Source of the DNA: Thraustochytrium sp. TN22
Lineage: Eukaryota; Sar; Bigyra; Thraustochytrida; Thraustochytriidae
Length of the DNA: 64,000 bases
Reading direction: 5' to 3'
Assembly: GCA_013306675.1 (NCBI GenBank)
Contig: JABLUY010000020.1
Coordinates: forward strand, 62,001 to 126,000
Below are positions 49,354 to 59,698 of the stretch, piece by piece. A model generated the notes under the pieces. The model was given only the letters and a program-made list of their open reading frames with translations. It had not been told where the DNA came from and ran no database searches. Within the stretch, counting starts at the first letter, position 1. Every line of letters begins with the position of its first letter. The translations under genes were made by a program, and so were the position numbers.

Positions 49354-50240
49354 GCCTGTTTGGAGTCTTGTGCGGCCCCAGGCAAAGCAGTTCGTCTTGG
49401 TGGTGACGCTGCGGAGGGCTGCTTGGCGCCCGAAGGCAAGCGCGGCTGCTTCGCGGCGTACACATGGTAGTCCCAGAAGGCCCCGAGGAAGGCGCGAAGG
49501 TCGAGCTCGGGCCAGGTAATATCGATGAAGCTGAGGTACGTGTGGGCGGCCTGCCACACAAGAAAGTCGCTGAGGCGCGTCTCACCCGAGGTGCGGATGA
49601 GGAGCTGCGGAGCGCTGCCACGCGTGTACATGCGCGAGGAGATGAGATCGCTGGAAATCTCCTCCTTGGCGAGGCGGCCGGCGCGCGCGTCGCGCACCAC
49701 GTTGCGAACTGTGTTGGTGATCTCCTCGCTGGAAGTATACGCGAAGCAGATATTGAAGACGAGCCCGGAGTGGTCGATCGTACGGGCCATGACCTGCTCT
49801 GCCGCCTCGCGCACGTCGGGCGGCAAAAGCGCCAGGTTGCCAAGGATGTTGACACGCACGCCATACCGCATGACAAGCTCGCGGTTGTCGATAAACTCGA
49901 TGAACTTGTCTCGAGCCATGCGCATAAGCGCCTCGACCTCCTCCTGAGAGCGCTTGAAGTTTTCAATGCTAAACGCGTACACGGTCACCTCGCGCACGCC
50001 CAGCTTCATGCACCACTCCAGCACGCGCAGCAGCGTAGAGTAGCCCGCCAGGTGGCCGCTGGACCCCGCCTGCCCACGCCGCTTCGCGAACCTCCGGTTA
50101 CCGTCCATGATGAAGGCCACGTGCTCGGGCACGTCCAGGCACATGGCCGCCACGGCCAGCGCCATGCGCTCCGCCAGCGGCAGCTGCGACCGCGCGGCCT
50201 CGCTGCCGCCGCCGCCGCTGCCGCCGCCGCTGCCGCGCAT
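49350..50240 (-). CDS. DHDDS: Dehydrodolichyl diphosphate synthase (cis-prenyltransferase)
   Basis: This 296-residue enzyme adds isopentenyl units in cis to farnesyl diphosphate, making the long polyprenyl diphosphate that becomes dolichol, the lipid carrier for N-glycosylation in the endoplasmic reticulum. Family motifs are complete: HVAFIMDGNRRFAKRRG near residue 40 with the catalytic Asp, GHLAGY, VTVYAFSIENFKRS, FNICFAYTSSEEI and LLIRTSGETRLSDFLVWQ. The RTSGE version and sequence order are those of the DHDDS branch. Animal-type DHDDS works with a NgBR/Nus1 partner that carries a C-terminal RxG; no such gene is in the window. The start is the first ATG in frame (50240), and a Gly-rich leader precedes the domain. 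The C-terminal 30 residues (from LPSGAKQPSAASPP) lie in DNA that was partly duplicated next door. Confidence 0.93.
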   Translation of the reverse strand: MRGSGGGSGGGGSEAARSQLPLAERMALAVAAMCLDVPEHVAFIMDGNRRFAKRRGQAGSSGHLAGYSTLLRVLEWCMKLGVREVTVYAFSIENFKRSQEEVEALMRMARDKFIEFIDNRELVMRYGVRVNILGNLALLPPDVREAAEQVMARTIDHSGLVFNICFAYTSSEEITNTVRNVVRDARAGRLAKEEISSDLISSRMYTRGSAPQLLIRTSGETRLSDFLVWQAAHTYLSFIDITWPELDLRAFLGAFWDYHVYAAKQPRLPSGAKQPSAASPPRRTALPGAAQDSKQA

Positions 50241-50857
50241 CTTCGTGCTCAGGACGACGTTGCCGCCCAGGACCTTGAGCCACGTGCGTGGACCCCACCG
50301 CCGGGCCGGGCCGGGCCTGGCCAGGCCGGGCCGGGCAGGGAGGGCCTCGACGGGCCCGCTCGCGGTCTGCTCCGGGCCCGCCGCGCTGCGCCGCGCCGCG
50401 CGTCGGCGGCCGTCGCAAGCTGTCTGCGAGGTCGGGCGCCGCCACGTGCGACTACGAGTCGAGCCTCGCCACGAGGGACCGTCGCGAACCGTCGCGCCGC
50501 GTTCGGGGTCGCGCTTCAAGCGCGGCCAGCCTGACGGGGCTTGGCCGCAGTCTGGCCGCACTTGGGGTTTGCCACCGTCCTTGCCAGGAGGAGCTCCTGG
50601 CGGTGGCGAGTCTCGACTTCGTCGCAGGGTCTAGCCTCTAGCTGGCTGCGGGCCAGCTCGCTCGCCTCCCGTCCGAGTTGGGCTCCGTACAGGCCAGCCT
50701 GAGCTAGCTTCTGCAATCAAGTTGCATTGCCTTGACGCTGCGGCTCGAGCCCTCGTTCACCTCTAATTCGAAGGGAAGAAGATGCGCTGACCTGGGCAGC
50801 CTCGCTCTGTTGGCATCGTAGCATCACCCTCGCGCGGGTGTCGGTAGGTTTGCTTGC
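50241..50857. promoter_or_regulatory. Upstream region of the cis-prenyltransferase gene
   Basis: About 620 bp hold a GGGCCGGGCCTGGCCAG-like repeat near 50305-50335, CTAG-containing segments at about 50629-50642 and 50702-50709, and a less GC-rich part from 50700 on. The frame of the enzyme stays open upstream to 50561 but has no ATG there. Confidence 0.4.
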
Positions 50858-50981
50858 AAGGTCTCTGCTTGTTCAAGTCTGGCTGCACAGAGAAGTTGCA
50901 TAATTTCTTGAAGTTATGGTTCGATCAGTCGAGGCGAGAGTGGCGGGCTCGCTCTCTGACCTCGGGGAGTAGAGCAATCGA

Positions 50982-51018
<37 letters not shown>

Positions 51019-51173
51019 CTGCTTGCACGCTTGCTCGTTGAGTAAGGTCTCTGCTTGTTCAAGTCCGAGTCTGGCTGCACAGAGAAGTTGCATAATTTCT
51101 TAGAGTTATGGTTCGATCAGTCGAGGCGAGAGTGGCGGGCTCGCTCTCTGACCTCGGGGAGTAGAGCAATCGA

Positions 51174-51212
<39 letters not shown>

Positions 51213-51236
51213 CTGCTTGCACGCTTGCTCCTTGAG
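50858..51236. repeat. Two-copy tandem duplication with CT microsatellites
   Basis: Copy one spans 50858-51043 (186 bp) and copy two 51044-51236 (193 bp). Both run from AAGGTCTCTGCTTGTTCAAG to TTGCTCNTTGAG and differ by a 4-bp insertion, a few substitutions and CT-run length (about 50985-51015 and 51177-51209). The second copy ends two bases before the stop codon of the cold-shock-domain gene, so the pair makes up the start of that gene's 3' untranslated region. Confidence 0.95.
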
Positions 51237-51238
51237 TT

Positions 51239-54200
51239 TTACTCGGAGGCGGTGGGCGTGAATTCCTCGGCGGTGACGCGGAGCTTGGTGCGTGAGGGCA
51301 GGTTGCGGCCGCGGCCGGGCGGGAAGCCGCGCGTGCCGTCAGGACCCTTGGCCTGGGAGAAGCGTTGCACGGCGACAGCCGAGGTGGCCGTGCCGAGCTT
51401 GCGGAGCGCGTCGCGGTTGACAGAGCGCGGCTGCAAGCTGGCCGGCATGGTGGGCTCGGGAGCCTTCTTGATGAGGCGCACGCGGGTGGCGCGAGCCTCC
51501 TTGGTGCGCGGGTTGATGATGAGCGTGTACTCGACCTCATCGCCGTCGTTGAGCTCGACACCGTCGCGGATCTCGGCGCGGTCGAATCGAACGGTTCCGT
51601 CTCGGCCGCCGAGGCCGGGCTTGAAGGACTCGTCCACGTTCTCCTTGCCGGAGGTGCTCTCGCCGGCAACGAGAGGGCGCACAAAGCCGAAGCGGCCCGA
51701 GACGGTGCCCTCAATGAGGCCGCGCGAAGTTTTGTTGCCCGCGTTGATGAGCTTGATGTTGGTCGCGCGCACCTTGCCCGATGCGCGGTTCTTGCAGAGA
51801 ACGAACTCGACCTCATCACCGATGGCAGGCATCCAGTCCAGGGCGACGCGCATGCTGCGGCCAGCCGGGCGCTTGTTGCCATTCGAGGGCGGCTCGCTGC
51901 CGCTCTCGGTCTCGGCCTGGTCATCATCGTCTTGGTCGTCCTGGTCGTCATCGTCGTCGGGCTGGACGAGATCGCTGAGCGTGAAGACGAACTTGCTCTT
52001 GCTGGTGCCCTGGTCATCGTCGTCCTCGGCTGCAGCGGCGGCGCCGCCGCGAGGCCCCTTGGCCGCCTTGGATCCCTTGCGCCCCCTGCCCCGGGGCGCC
52101 TTGGCAACCTTGGCCTTGGCCGCATCGGTCTCGTCCTCCTCGGTCTCGGTCCCGTCCTCTTCGTCCTCCTTGTCCTTCTTGCCCTCGGCGTCCGACGTGG
52201 CGCCGGCCTCCGTGGCGCCGGCCTCTGTGGCGCCGGCCTCCTTCTCCTCGGCCTGCGGCGGCTGCTGCTGCTGGTCGTCACCATGCTCGGCGCGAAGGGC
52301 TTGGAGCTCGTCCTTGGACTTGGCGATGAGCAGCTTGCCGTTGACCCAGGCAGTGGCATAGCGCTCCTGCTGCGCGAGCGTCTCGAGCTCCTCAAGTTCG
52401 GCCTTGGGCAGGTCGTCTTCCACAGCCCAGGTGCGGCGAGCCTCGTCCTCGGCGAAAGACTTGTGCAGCTTGCCGAGCTCGTTGGTGCGGCGCCAGTCGA
52501 GCGAGACGCTGGCCTCCGAGGAGGCGAGCGCCTGCGGGTCGGCGGCCGCTGAGGCCTCGAGCACGCGGCCCATCATGCTGAGCGGTACGTGCGTCATGGC
52601 GAGGCGCAGCGCCTTGGGATGGTCACTGCGGCGAGCGGCGAGCCCGTTGTTGCTGGCGCCCTGCGGGCCGCCGGGGCCGCCGCCGCGCTGGCCAAATCGC
52701 GACTCAGCCTTGGTGTTGGACTTGGGTTCCTGCACGATGACGCCCTTGTAGACGCGCTGCTCACCCGTCTCGTCATCCAGCACGGGCTCGTCCACGACGA
52801 TGGTGCCGCTCTTGAGAGGGCGGATCTTGGTGGCCTTACCGCCGCGCTGCGCGCTCTGGAAGACATATTCGACTTCATCGCCCGGCTCGATGCGCAGGCG
52901 AAACTCTTCGTCTTCGCACTCGGAGATGTGGAAGAAGAGACGGTCCGGGCGGTCGGCGCTCTGCACGAAGCCAAAGCCCTCGTCGCGGAGAAAGGCGACA
53001 ACGCCGATCTCCGAGTTGGGCCGGCGTGGGCGGTGCACGACCTCGCGCTTGGTGCGCTCCAGCACGCGAACGGCCTGCGCCACATGGCGCGAGGACCGCT
53101 TGTCCAGGGCGAGGTTGAAGGCGACCTTGTCGCCGGGGCGCGGCGGCTGCTTGTCAGTCACCGCAGCGCTCGCAAAGCCGATGTTCATCTGTACAGCGGT
53201 CTGGGCGTCCGCATCCGCGTTCGCGTCCTGGGCCTCGCCCTCGTTCTCGCTCTTCACCTGGCCCGCGGCGTCGCCCTCTGCCTCTGCCTCTGCCGCGCTG
53301 CCCTTGGCCGCCTTGCTAGCCGCGCCGCTCTTGCGCGCCGGGGCACGCTTGCGCACGATGGTCACGTGCGGCTCGGCGCTGGTCCTGGCCGCGTGCATGC
53401 CGCGCGCGTCGCAGACCAACTCGAGCCAGTTGCAGTACTCGCGCAACACGCGCTCCTCGTTTTGCGAAACCTGTAGCGTGTAGACCTCGGCGCCAGCAGG
53501 CGCCGACGGCTGCTGTTGCTGCTGGTCCTGCGAGGCGTCAGGCGTAGACTCGCCCTTCTTGTTGTTGCGGCCGCCCGCGGCGCCCTTGGTGCGCTTGTTC
53601 TTGGGCAGGGCCAAGGGGTTCTCGGCGACAACCTCCACGGCGGTCGCCTTGACCTTGTCCTTGCCCTCGCTCGCCACAAGCAGGTCGCCTGAAGCCAGCT
53701 TCGCCAGCACCTCAAAAAGGCGCGGCGCGAGGAGCGCCTTGACCTCATCGCAGCGGATGAGGCCGAGCTCCTCGCGCGGCGCGTTGTGATGGTGTGCGTG
53801 GCCACCGCGGCCACCGCGCGCGGCGCCAAAGCCGCCGCGCATGTTCCGCTGCGCGACCTGATGCGGCGCCCGGACGACGATGCCCTCGAGATCAGAGGCA
53901 AGCGAGATCTCGCGCTCGATCTTGTCAACCTTGAGCACCTGGATGGCGATGGAGCGTCGCTCCGCGCCGTTCGGGTGCGGCTCGACGATGTACTCGAAAG
54001 ACACGGGTTGGCCCTCGCGAATGATATCGAGGCGCGGGCCGCGCTGCGAAAAGGCCGCAGCACCGCAAGGCTGCTGCTGCTGCTGCGCGGGGCCGCCGAG
54101 CGCCGAGGCGTCGTCGCCATCGCGGTTGGCGCGGTCGCCGATGACCTCCTTGATGGGAAAGAAAACCTGGCCCGGGCGGTCGAAGCACTCGATGAAGCCA

Positions 54201-56781
54201 AAGCCGGACTGCGAGCGCAGGCTCGTGACAATGCCCGTTTCGCGCTTGAGCTTGCCCTCGAAGGCGGCGATCGGGTCCGCCTGCTCGCGCTTAGCCTCCT
54301 CGGCCGGCACAGCAAGCTGGATATTGCGCAGGCGCAGCTGGTTTGTGCGCTTGACGCGCCAGACGTCCACCCACACCGAGTCGCCCGGGTTCATGCGCGG
54401 GCCCTGGGAGATGATGGCCTCGGACGTGAAAGTGATCCCCTCGAGCTCGGCCGGCTCTGCGCCCGACAACGCGTCGGCGAAGCGCAGCTTGCCGAGGAGG
54501 CCGCGCGCCTCGTGGCCGCCCGGCCCCCGCCGGTGGCTACCGCCGCTGTGCTGGCTGGCCGCGTCGCTCGTGTCGAGGCGCACCCGCTGCAGGCTGACGA
54601 GTTCCGCGACAGCACGCTCCGCGAGCAGGTCCTCGAGCTTGATGGACCCCGCCGGGAGAGCCTCAATCTTGACGGCGATCTTCTGCTCCGGGCGGAAAGG
54701 ATCGTCCACCACGTCAAACTCCAGCTCGGTGCCGACACGCAGCGTGGAGTCGCGCGCCACCGCGGCGGCCTCGGCGTCCTGGCGCCAGTCAGAGGCGCCA
54801 AAGCGCTTCTCCTTCTCCTTGCTGGCGGCCGCCGCCGCAGCGTCCGCCTCGGCATTGGCGCGCTTGGGCTGGAACTTGTCCGGAAGGTCCTTGTACGCGA
54901 AGCTGACGAGATCGTCGCCGTCCTCGGCCTCGAGGAAGCCCTGCAGGTAGGGCGCCCACTTGGCGACGCTGGGCAGCGCGCTCACGCGGCCGCGACGCCG
55001 CTTAAGGCCGCCCTTCTCCACCTCAGCGTCGATGAGCTTTTGCGCACGCTGCCGGACCGAGCGCACAATCGTGACGTTGATGGCATGGATGCGCTCCGAC
55101 CCGAGCTCCTGACCGACGTCGAACTTGACAATGTCGCCACGCACCGGCAACTGCACCGAAGGCCCGCGCCGCGGGCCGCGCGAGCGGGTGCCCCCCGACG
55201 CGCGGCTGCTGGTCGTGCTGCTGGCATCGTCGTTCATGGCCGAGCGGTCATCCCGACCGCCGGACTTGTCGTCCTTGCCGCCGGCCTTGGGAGGCTTGAA
55301 CATACCACGCGCCGCGAAGCTGTACACCTTATCGTTTTCGGGCGCCGCGGCCGCCACGTTGCCCGGCACGATCTCACGGAGCGTGTCCATCTCAGCCTCG
55401 TCGATCACCATGATGCGACCAGAGTAATACTTGGCATTGCCCTGCGCCTCGAGGAACTCATTGTCAATGGAGCTGGCGCCGGGCCCGCCCGGGCCTCGGT
55501 TGTAGAAGGAGCCCTGGCGACGCTGAGCCTGCGGGCGCACCGTCTCAGTGATGACCACACCAAAAAGCCCAGTCTTGCCGTCCAACACCTTATCGTAAGG
55601 AATGCCACCCTTCTCCAGCACCCTGAGCTGCGTCGCGTTCGGCTTGCCGTTGCGCCCGGTCACGAGCTCGAACTGCACCTCATCGCCGACTGACGCCTTG
55701 GCCGGATCGAAGCCCGTCCTGGCGGCCTCGTCATAGTGAAAGAAGACATCCGACTCTTGCTGTGCCGAAAGCATCTTGATGAAGCCAAACCTCTCCTTGA
55801 GCGCCGCGATGATGCCATACGACAGCTTCCCGCGCTGCTGCTGCGCGTGGTGGTGGTGGTGGTGCGCCTGCTGGAATGGCTGGTGCGATGGCGGCCCACG
55901 CGGGTCACCACGCGGGTCACCACGGAACCCTCGGCCCAGACCACGTGGCACGTTTTGCTGCTGCTGCTGCTGCTGCTGGGGCTGCTGCTGCCGCGGCTGC
56001 CGCGGCTGCTTGGGCTGCTCCTGCCGCGGCTGCTGGTGCTTGGGCTGCTGTTGCTGCTTGGGCTCGGAGACATTGGCAGCCTCAGCAGGCTTGGCAGCCT
56101 CAGCAGGCTTGGCAGCCTCAGCAGGCTTGGCAGCCTCAGCAGGCTTGGCAGCCTCAGCAGGCTTGGCAGCCTCAGCAGACTTGGCAGCCTCAGCAGGCTT
56201 GGCAGTCTCAGCAGGCTTGGCAGCCTCCGCAGGCTTGGCAGCCTCCGCAGGCTTGGCGGCCTCGGGCGGCTTGGCAACTTCGGCAGGCTTGTCAGACTCG
56301 ACCGGCTCGGCTGGCTTGGCAGGAGCCGCAGGGGGGCGAGGCGGGCCGCCAGCAGCGGCAGACCCGAGGCGCTCCCACTGGCCGGTCGGCGCAGTGAGGC
56401 CAGAACCAGGACCCGAGTTGGCGCGAGGATCCGGGTTGAGCGCCGCGGCCGTGGGCGGTGGCCGTGGCGGCGGCGCGGAGCGCCAGCTGCCACTGGGCGT
56501 GGAGTCTGGTGGCGGGCCAACTGGGCCGCGCGGGCCGCCGGGCCCGCCCATCATGGGAGGGCCGCCCATGCCAGGGCCGCCCATGCCAGGGCCGCCCATG
56601 GGCGGCACAGGCGGGCCGATGGGCGCGGCGTCGCCGCGCCAGTCGTTGCCGCCGGGGAGGTCGCTCACAGCGCGCGCGGCGAGCTTGACCTCGAGTTCCT
56701 GCTGCTGGCGGACCTGCTTCTTGGCCATCTCCTGGTCATGCTTCTGGACGTGGTTCTTCCAGCGGGCCGAGGCGGCACCGC

Positions 56782-56812
<31 letters not shown>

Positions 56813-57106
56813 AGGCGTGGGGCCAAAGTTGCTCCCGCCCATGCCCATGCCCATGCCCATGCCGCCGCCTGCGGGCGCCGGGGGCCGCGCGCCCCACGGG
56901 TTCTGCGCGGGCGGCGCGTTCATGCGTGGCTGGTGCTGCTCCTGTTGATGATGATGTTGCGGCTGCTGCTGAGGAGGCGGCGGGGGCGCATTCCTCTCGC
57001 GCTCGAGCCGCTCCTCCTCGAGCTTGGCAGCGGCCTTGAGCGCCTCAGCATCCTCGTCGTTGGGCACGTACGTGCCGTCGTCCTCCACCTCATCGGCCCA
57101 ATCCAT
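51239..57106 (-). CDS. Multi-cold-shock-domain RNA-binding protein, UNR/CSDE1-like
   Basis: This 1955-residue protein has several cold-shock-type beta barrels: SYGIIAALKERFGFIKM (about 425), a partner near 512 (GLFGVVITET), GIVTSLRSQSGFGFIECF (about 962), GVVAFLRDEGFGFVQSADRP (about 1365) and GLIEGTVSGRFGFVRPL (about 1800), with weaker copies between. The FGF core and VFF/LFFH strands are the single-stranded RNA-binding surface. Tandem arrays of such domains are typical of UNR/CSDE1, which controls translation and mRNA stability. The N-terminal 420 residues are low complexity: a start reading MDWADEVEDDGTYVPNDEDA, polyproline, Gly runs, an NPWG motif, and about 11 PAEAAK repeats. It is roughly twice the length of animal CSDE1. 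A 146-bp piece of its coding sequence was copied to 49044-49189. The start ATG at 57106 is clear. Confidence 0.8.
56073..56280 (-). repeat. 18-bp minisatellite encoding PAEAAK repeats
   Basis: About 11 tandem 18-bp units within the cold-shock-domain gene encode PAEAAK, at about residues 275-344. Most units are identical at DNA level, with a few Ser, Thr or Val variants. Such Pro/Ala/Lys repeats are usually extended, disordered linkers. Confidence 0.9.
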
Positions 57107-58095
57107 CTTGCCTGAAACTCACAATCGGTCAGCTCGTGCCGCCTCGCCTGGCCTCCTCCTCCTTCGTCCTCGCGGCTCCTCTGCTCAAGCGGTCCGCATC
57201 CACCGCGCGCTCCTCGTCGCTCGCCGCGTCCTCCTCGCGGTCCTTCTGGTCGTTGGTCTGACTGACTGCCTCCGCGATCCTGCACGCCACCGCGTTCGAG
57301 TCCGCGCTCCGCTCCACTCCGCTCCGCTCTGCGGCAGACTGCGCCGTGCGGGCCGCGGGGGGTGGGGACGCGCGTGCGGCGCCTTGCGCGCTGCGCGGCT
57401 GCCGGCCTCTTCCCAAGAGCGCTCTCCTCCTCCTCCTCCTCGCCCGCCTCCTCCTCCTCCTCCTCCTCGCTGATTCTCCGAAGCCCACCCGTTCGAAAAT
57501 CCTAGGGTTCGCGCCTTTCCGGCGCGCCCTCGCGCCGCAACCACCGGCGCGCGGGGGGCGACTCCTCCGTGCGTCGTGCGCGCCCCGGCGGCCGGCGCGA
57601 CCACCTGGCTGGGCCACCCGGCTCGGAGCCCTGTGGCCGGATGTACGCGCGCGCCCCCCGGGCCACCGGATATAAATCAACGTCGCGCGGATGCAGCGCA
57701 GCGCAGCGCGCGTGCCTGTGCTTGCTTGTGCCGTGGCGAGGACCTGAGGGCGGAGATCGGCCGGGCATGGGAGCAGTTGCGCTTCGTTCGGTCGAGGGGA
57801 GCCAGGTCCGTCGTGCCACGGCGCGCGCCGCGAGCGAGGGAGCGCGCAGGCGGTTGGCAGCGAGTCGGCCCGGCTGGCTCGGCTGCGCGCGCTGCGCTGC
57901 ACGTGCACCGCCTTGCACTTGCACTGGCAGCAAGCAAGCAAGCAGCCTGCCAGTGCCAGTGGCAAGGTCGGTCTCGCGCGCGCTCACGCTCACGGTGAGG
58001 CGCGCTCGCACACGCAGGCGCGTGGCACAAGAGACAGTCAGGCAGCAGCAGCAATCGCAGCAAGGAGGCAGCCGAGCAGCCAGACCCGTGGCGGC
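57107..58095. promoter_or_regulatory. Divergent intergenic promoter region
   Basis: A 989-bp region lies between the cold-shock-domain gene (minus) and the acidic protein gene (plus). It has CTCCTCCTC runs at 57425-57470 next to the first gene. A TATAAAT at 57671-57677 on the plus strand is the best TATA-like site in the window, 419 bp upstream of the plus-strand ATG; a long 5' leader would be needed. A CAAGCAAGCAAGC repeat lies near 57929. Confidence 0.4.
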
Positions 58096-59481
58096 ATGAA
58101 GACCGCGGAGGAGCAGCGGCGGCAAATGGCGCTGACGCAACACCAGCAAGTGACGACGATGCAGCAGCACCAGCAGCACCAGCAATCGCAGTACTATCAG
58201 CAGCTGCAGCAGCAGCGTGCCGGCATCATGGGCGGCACGGGCAGCACGACGAGTGTGTACCGCAAGGTTAACGGTGGCACGATCCAGCTGCAAACTCCCG
58301 CGGAGCGCGTGCACGTGTCCGTGGGCGACTGGCGCGCCTCGTGCTCGAGCGTATTGGTGCCGGTGAGCGAGTGTCGGCAGCCCAAGAGCGCGGCGCTCAC
58401 GGGCCGCCTGAGCAGGTCCTTCCCAATGCGCTTCACCAGCAGCCCCTCCAAGCGCGTGCGCGGTGACGGCAGCGAGCGCAAGCTGCAGTGGACCGCCTCG
58501 GTGGACGAGGCGTACAAAGCGCGTACCGCGGGCGCCGCGCAGAGCGCGCAAGCGCCCTCGCAAGCCTTCACCTCTTCCTATGCCAATGCGCGCCTGCGCC
58601 GCGCTAATGCCATGCAGCATGCGCCGCGCCGCCTCAGCCTGCACGAGAAGGTAGAGCTTTATTCGGAGCGCCCGGACCTCGACCTGGCTGGCATCATGCC
58701 ACGCCTGGAGGCGATCCGTCGCTTGGAGCGCATGAGTGCCTTTCCCGGTCAGGATGACGATGACGACGACGACGACTACGCAGTCGGTGACGGCGACCGG
58801 TCCGAGAGCAAGCACGCCTCTTCAGGTGTGGCCACTGGCAACAACAAGAAGACGACGATTGCGGCGGCGGACCCGCGTAGCATGTCGGCCAGCGCTAGCG
58901 CGAGCAGCTGCAGGACGGCGCAGGAGTCCAAGAGCTCGCGCGACGAGGAGGATCGCTCGGACGACGACAACGACGAGAGCGAGGAGGACGAGGACACCGA
59001 CGTGGAGGAGGATGCTGAGGAGGAGAAGAAGTCGACCACCGAGGAAGAGGCCCGTGGGGGTAAATCAAACCTCTCCACGAAGCGGGCCGCGGCGGGTCCT
59101 GCGCCCACGACGATTGCATCGTCCTTGAGCACGGCAGGTCCCGAGTCCACGTCCAGCAACAACGCGAAGCGAGACCGCGACGGCGAGGAGGCGGAGCGCA
59201 AGGCGGACGACTCTGATGACGAGGACTTCGTCGATTGCCGCGCCATGCAGGAGGACGACGACGAGTCAGGGGCCAAGGTTGAGGTCGACTTTGGCGGGCC
59301 GAGCGACGACGCTGAGGAGGCCGAGGAAGACGACAAGGAGACGGAGGAATTCGGCGAGGATCGCTACGAGGACTCTAACGCGGCCACCTCAGCCTCGGCT
59401 GCACTGCTCAAGCAGCGTCCGACGCAGCAGCAGCGCTCGCCCGCCGCAGCCTCGGCCACTGCCATGTCGTGGGGCCGCTAA
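58096..59481 (+). CDS. Unknown protein with Gln-rich start and acidic tail
   Basis: This 461-residue protein starts at MKTAEEQRRQMAL; the frame is open upstream only from a TTG. Residues 1-45 are Gln-rich and helical. A central part (about 60-240) has possible folded segments (SVYRKVNGGTIQLQ, ERVHVSVGDWRASCSS, SLHEKVELYSERPDLDLAGI). From residue 240 on it is disordered and strongly acidic, with an eight-aspartate run and a long Glu/Asp/Lys stretch (EESEEDEDTDVEEDAEEEKK type), typical of nuclear histone-binding or chromatin-associated proteins. I recognise no family and make no functional claim. It is convergent with the Cys-rich gene, 217 bp apart. Confidence 0.6.
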   Translation: MKTAEEQRRQMALTQHQQVTTMQQHQQHQQSQYYQQLQQQRAGIMGGTGSTTSVYRKVNGGTIQLQTPAERVHVSVGDWRASCSSVLVPVSECRQPKSAALTGRLSRSFPMRFTSSPSKRVRGDGSERKLQWTASVDEAYKARTAGAAQSAQAPSQAFTSSYANARLRRANAMQHAPRRLSLHEKVELYSERPDLDLAGIMPRLEAIRRLERMSAFPGQDDDDDDDDYAVGDGDRSESKHASSGVATGNNKKTTIAAADPRSMSASASASSCRTAQESKSSRDEEDRSDDDNDESEEDEDTDVEEDAEEEKKSTTEEEARGGKSNLSTKRAAAGPAPTTIASSLSTAGPESTSSNNAKRDRDGEEAERKADDSDDEDFVDCRAMQEDDDESGAKVEVDFGGPSDDAEEAEEDDKETEEFGEDRYEDSNAATSASAALLKQRPTQQQRSPAAASATAMSWGR

Positions 59482-59698
59482 TGTGTATCTGTCTTGAGTT
59501 GCCGCCTGTATTTGGCTGATGAAGAAAGAACGAATTCAGAGTCTGACCACAAGCAACGCCGGGATCCAAGCACCTGGGAAACGACTGATGAGTTGAACTG
59601 ATTTTCACTTGAACGAGAAGGCGAAACGCGCGCGCGCAGGCGGGCGTGCGACCATCTACAACACCAGAGGACGAGGACGCATAGGGCAGCGCGGCTGC

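Noticed and set aside
49012-49557. A 181-residue minus-strand frame mixing pieces of the cold-shock protein and the prenyltransferase region
   Set aside because: It arises from the duplication scar. It joins shifted frames of two genes and has no coherent product.
50241-50561. Extension of the cis-prenyltransferase frame to 50561
   Set aside because: The first codon there is GTG and no ATG occurs before 50240. The 296-residue form already contains the whole enzyme.
50858-51236. Possible CRISPR array or tRNA (GGTTCGATC segment)
   Set aside because: There are only two long copies, not short spaced repeats. The GGTTCGATC has no matching cloverleaf arms.
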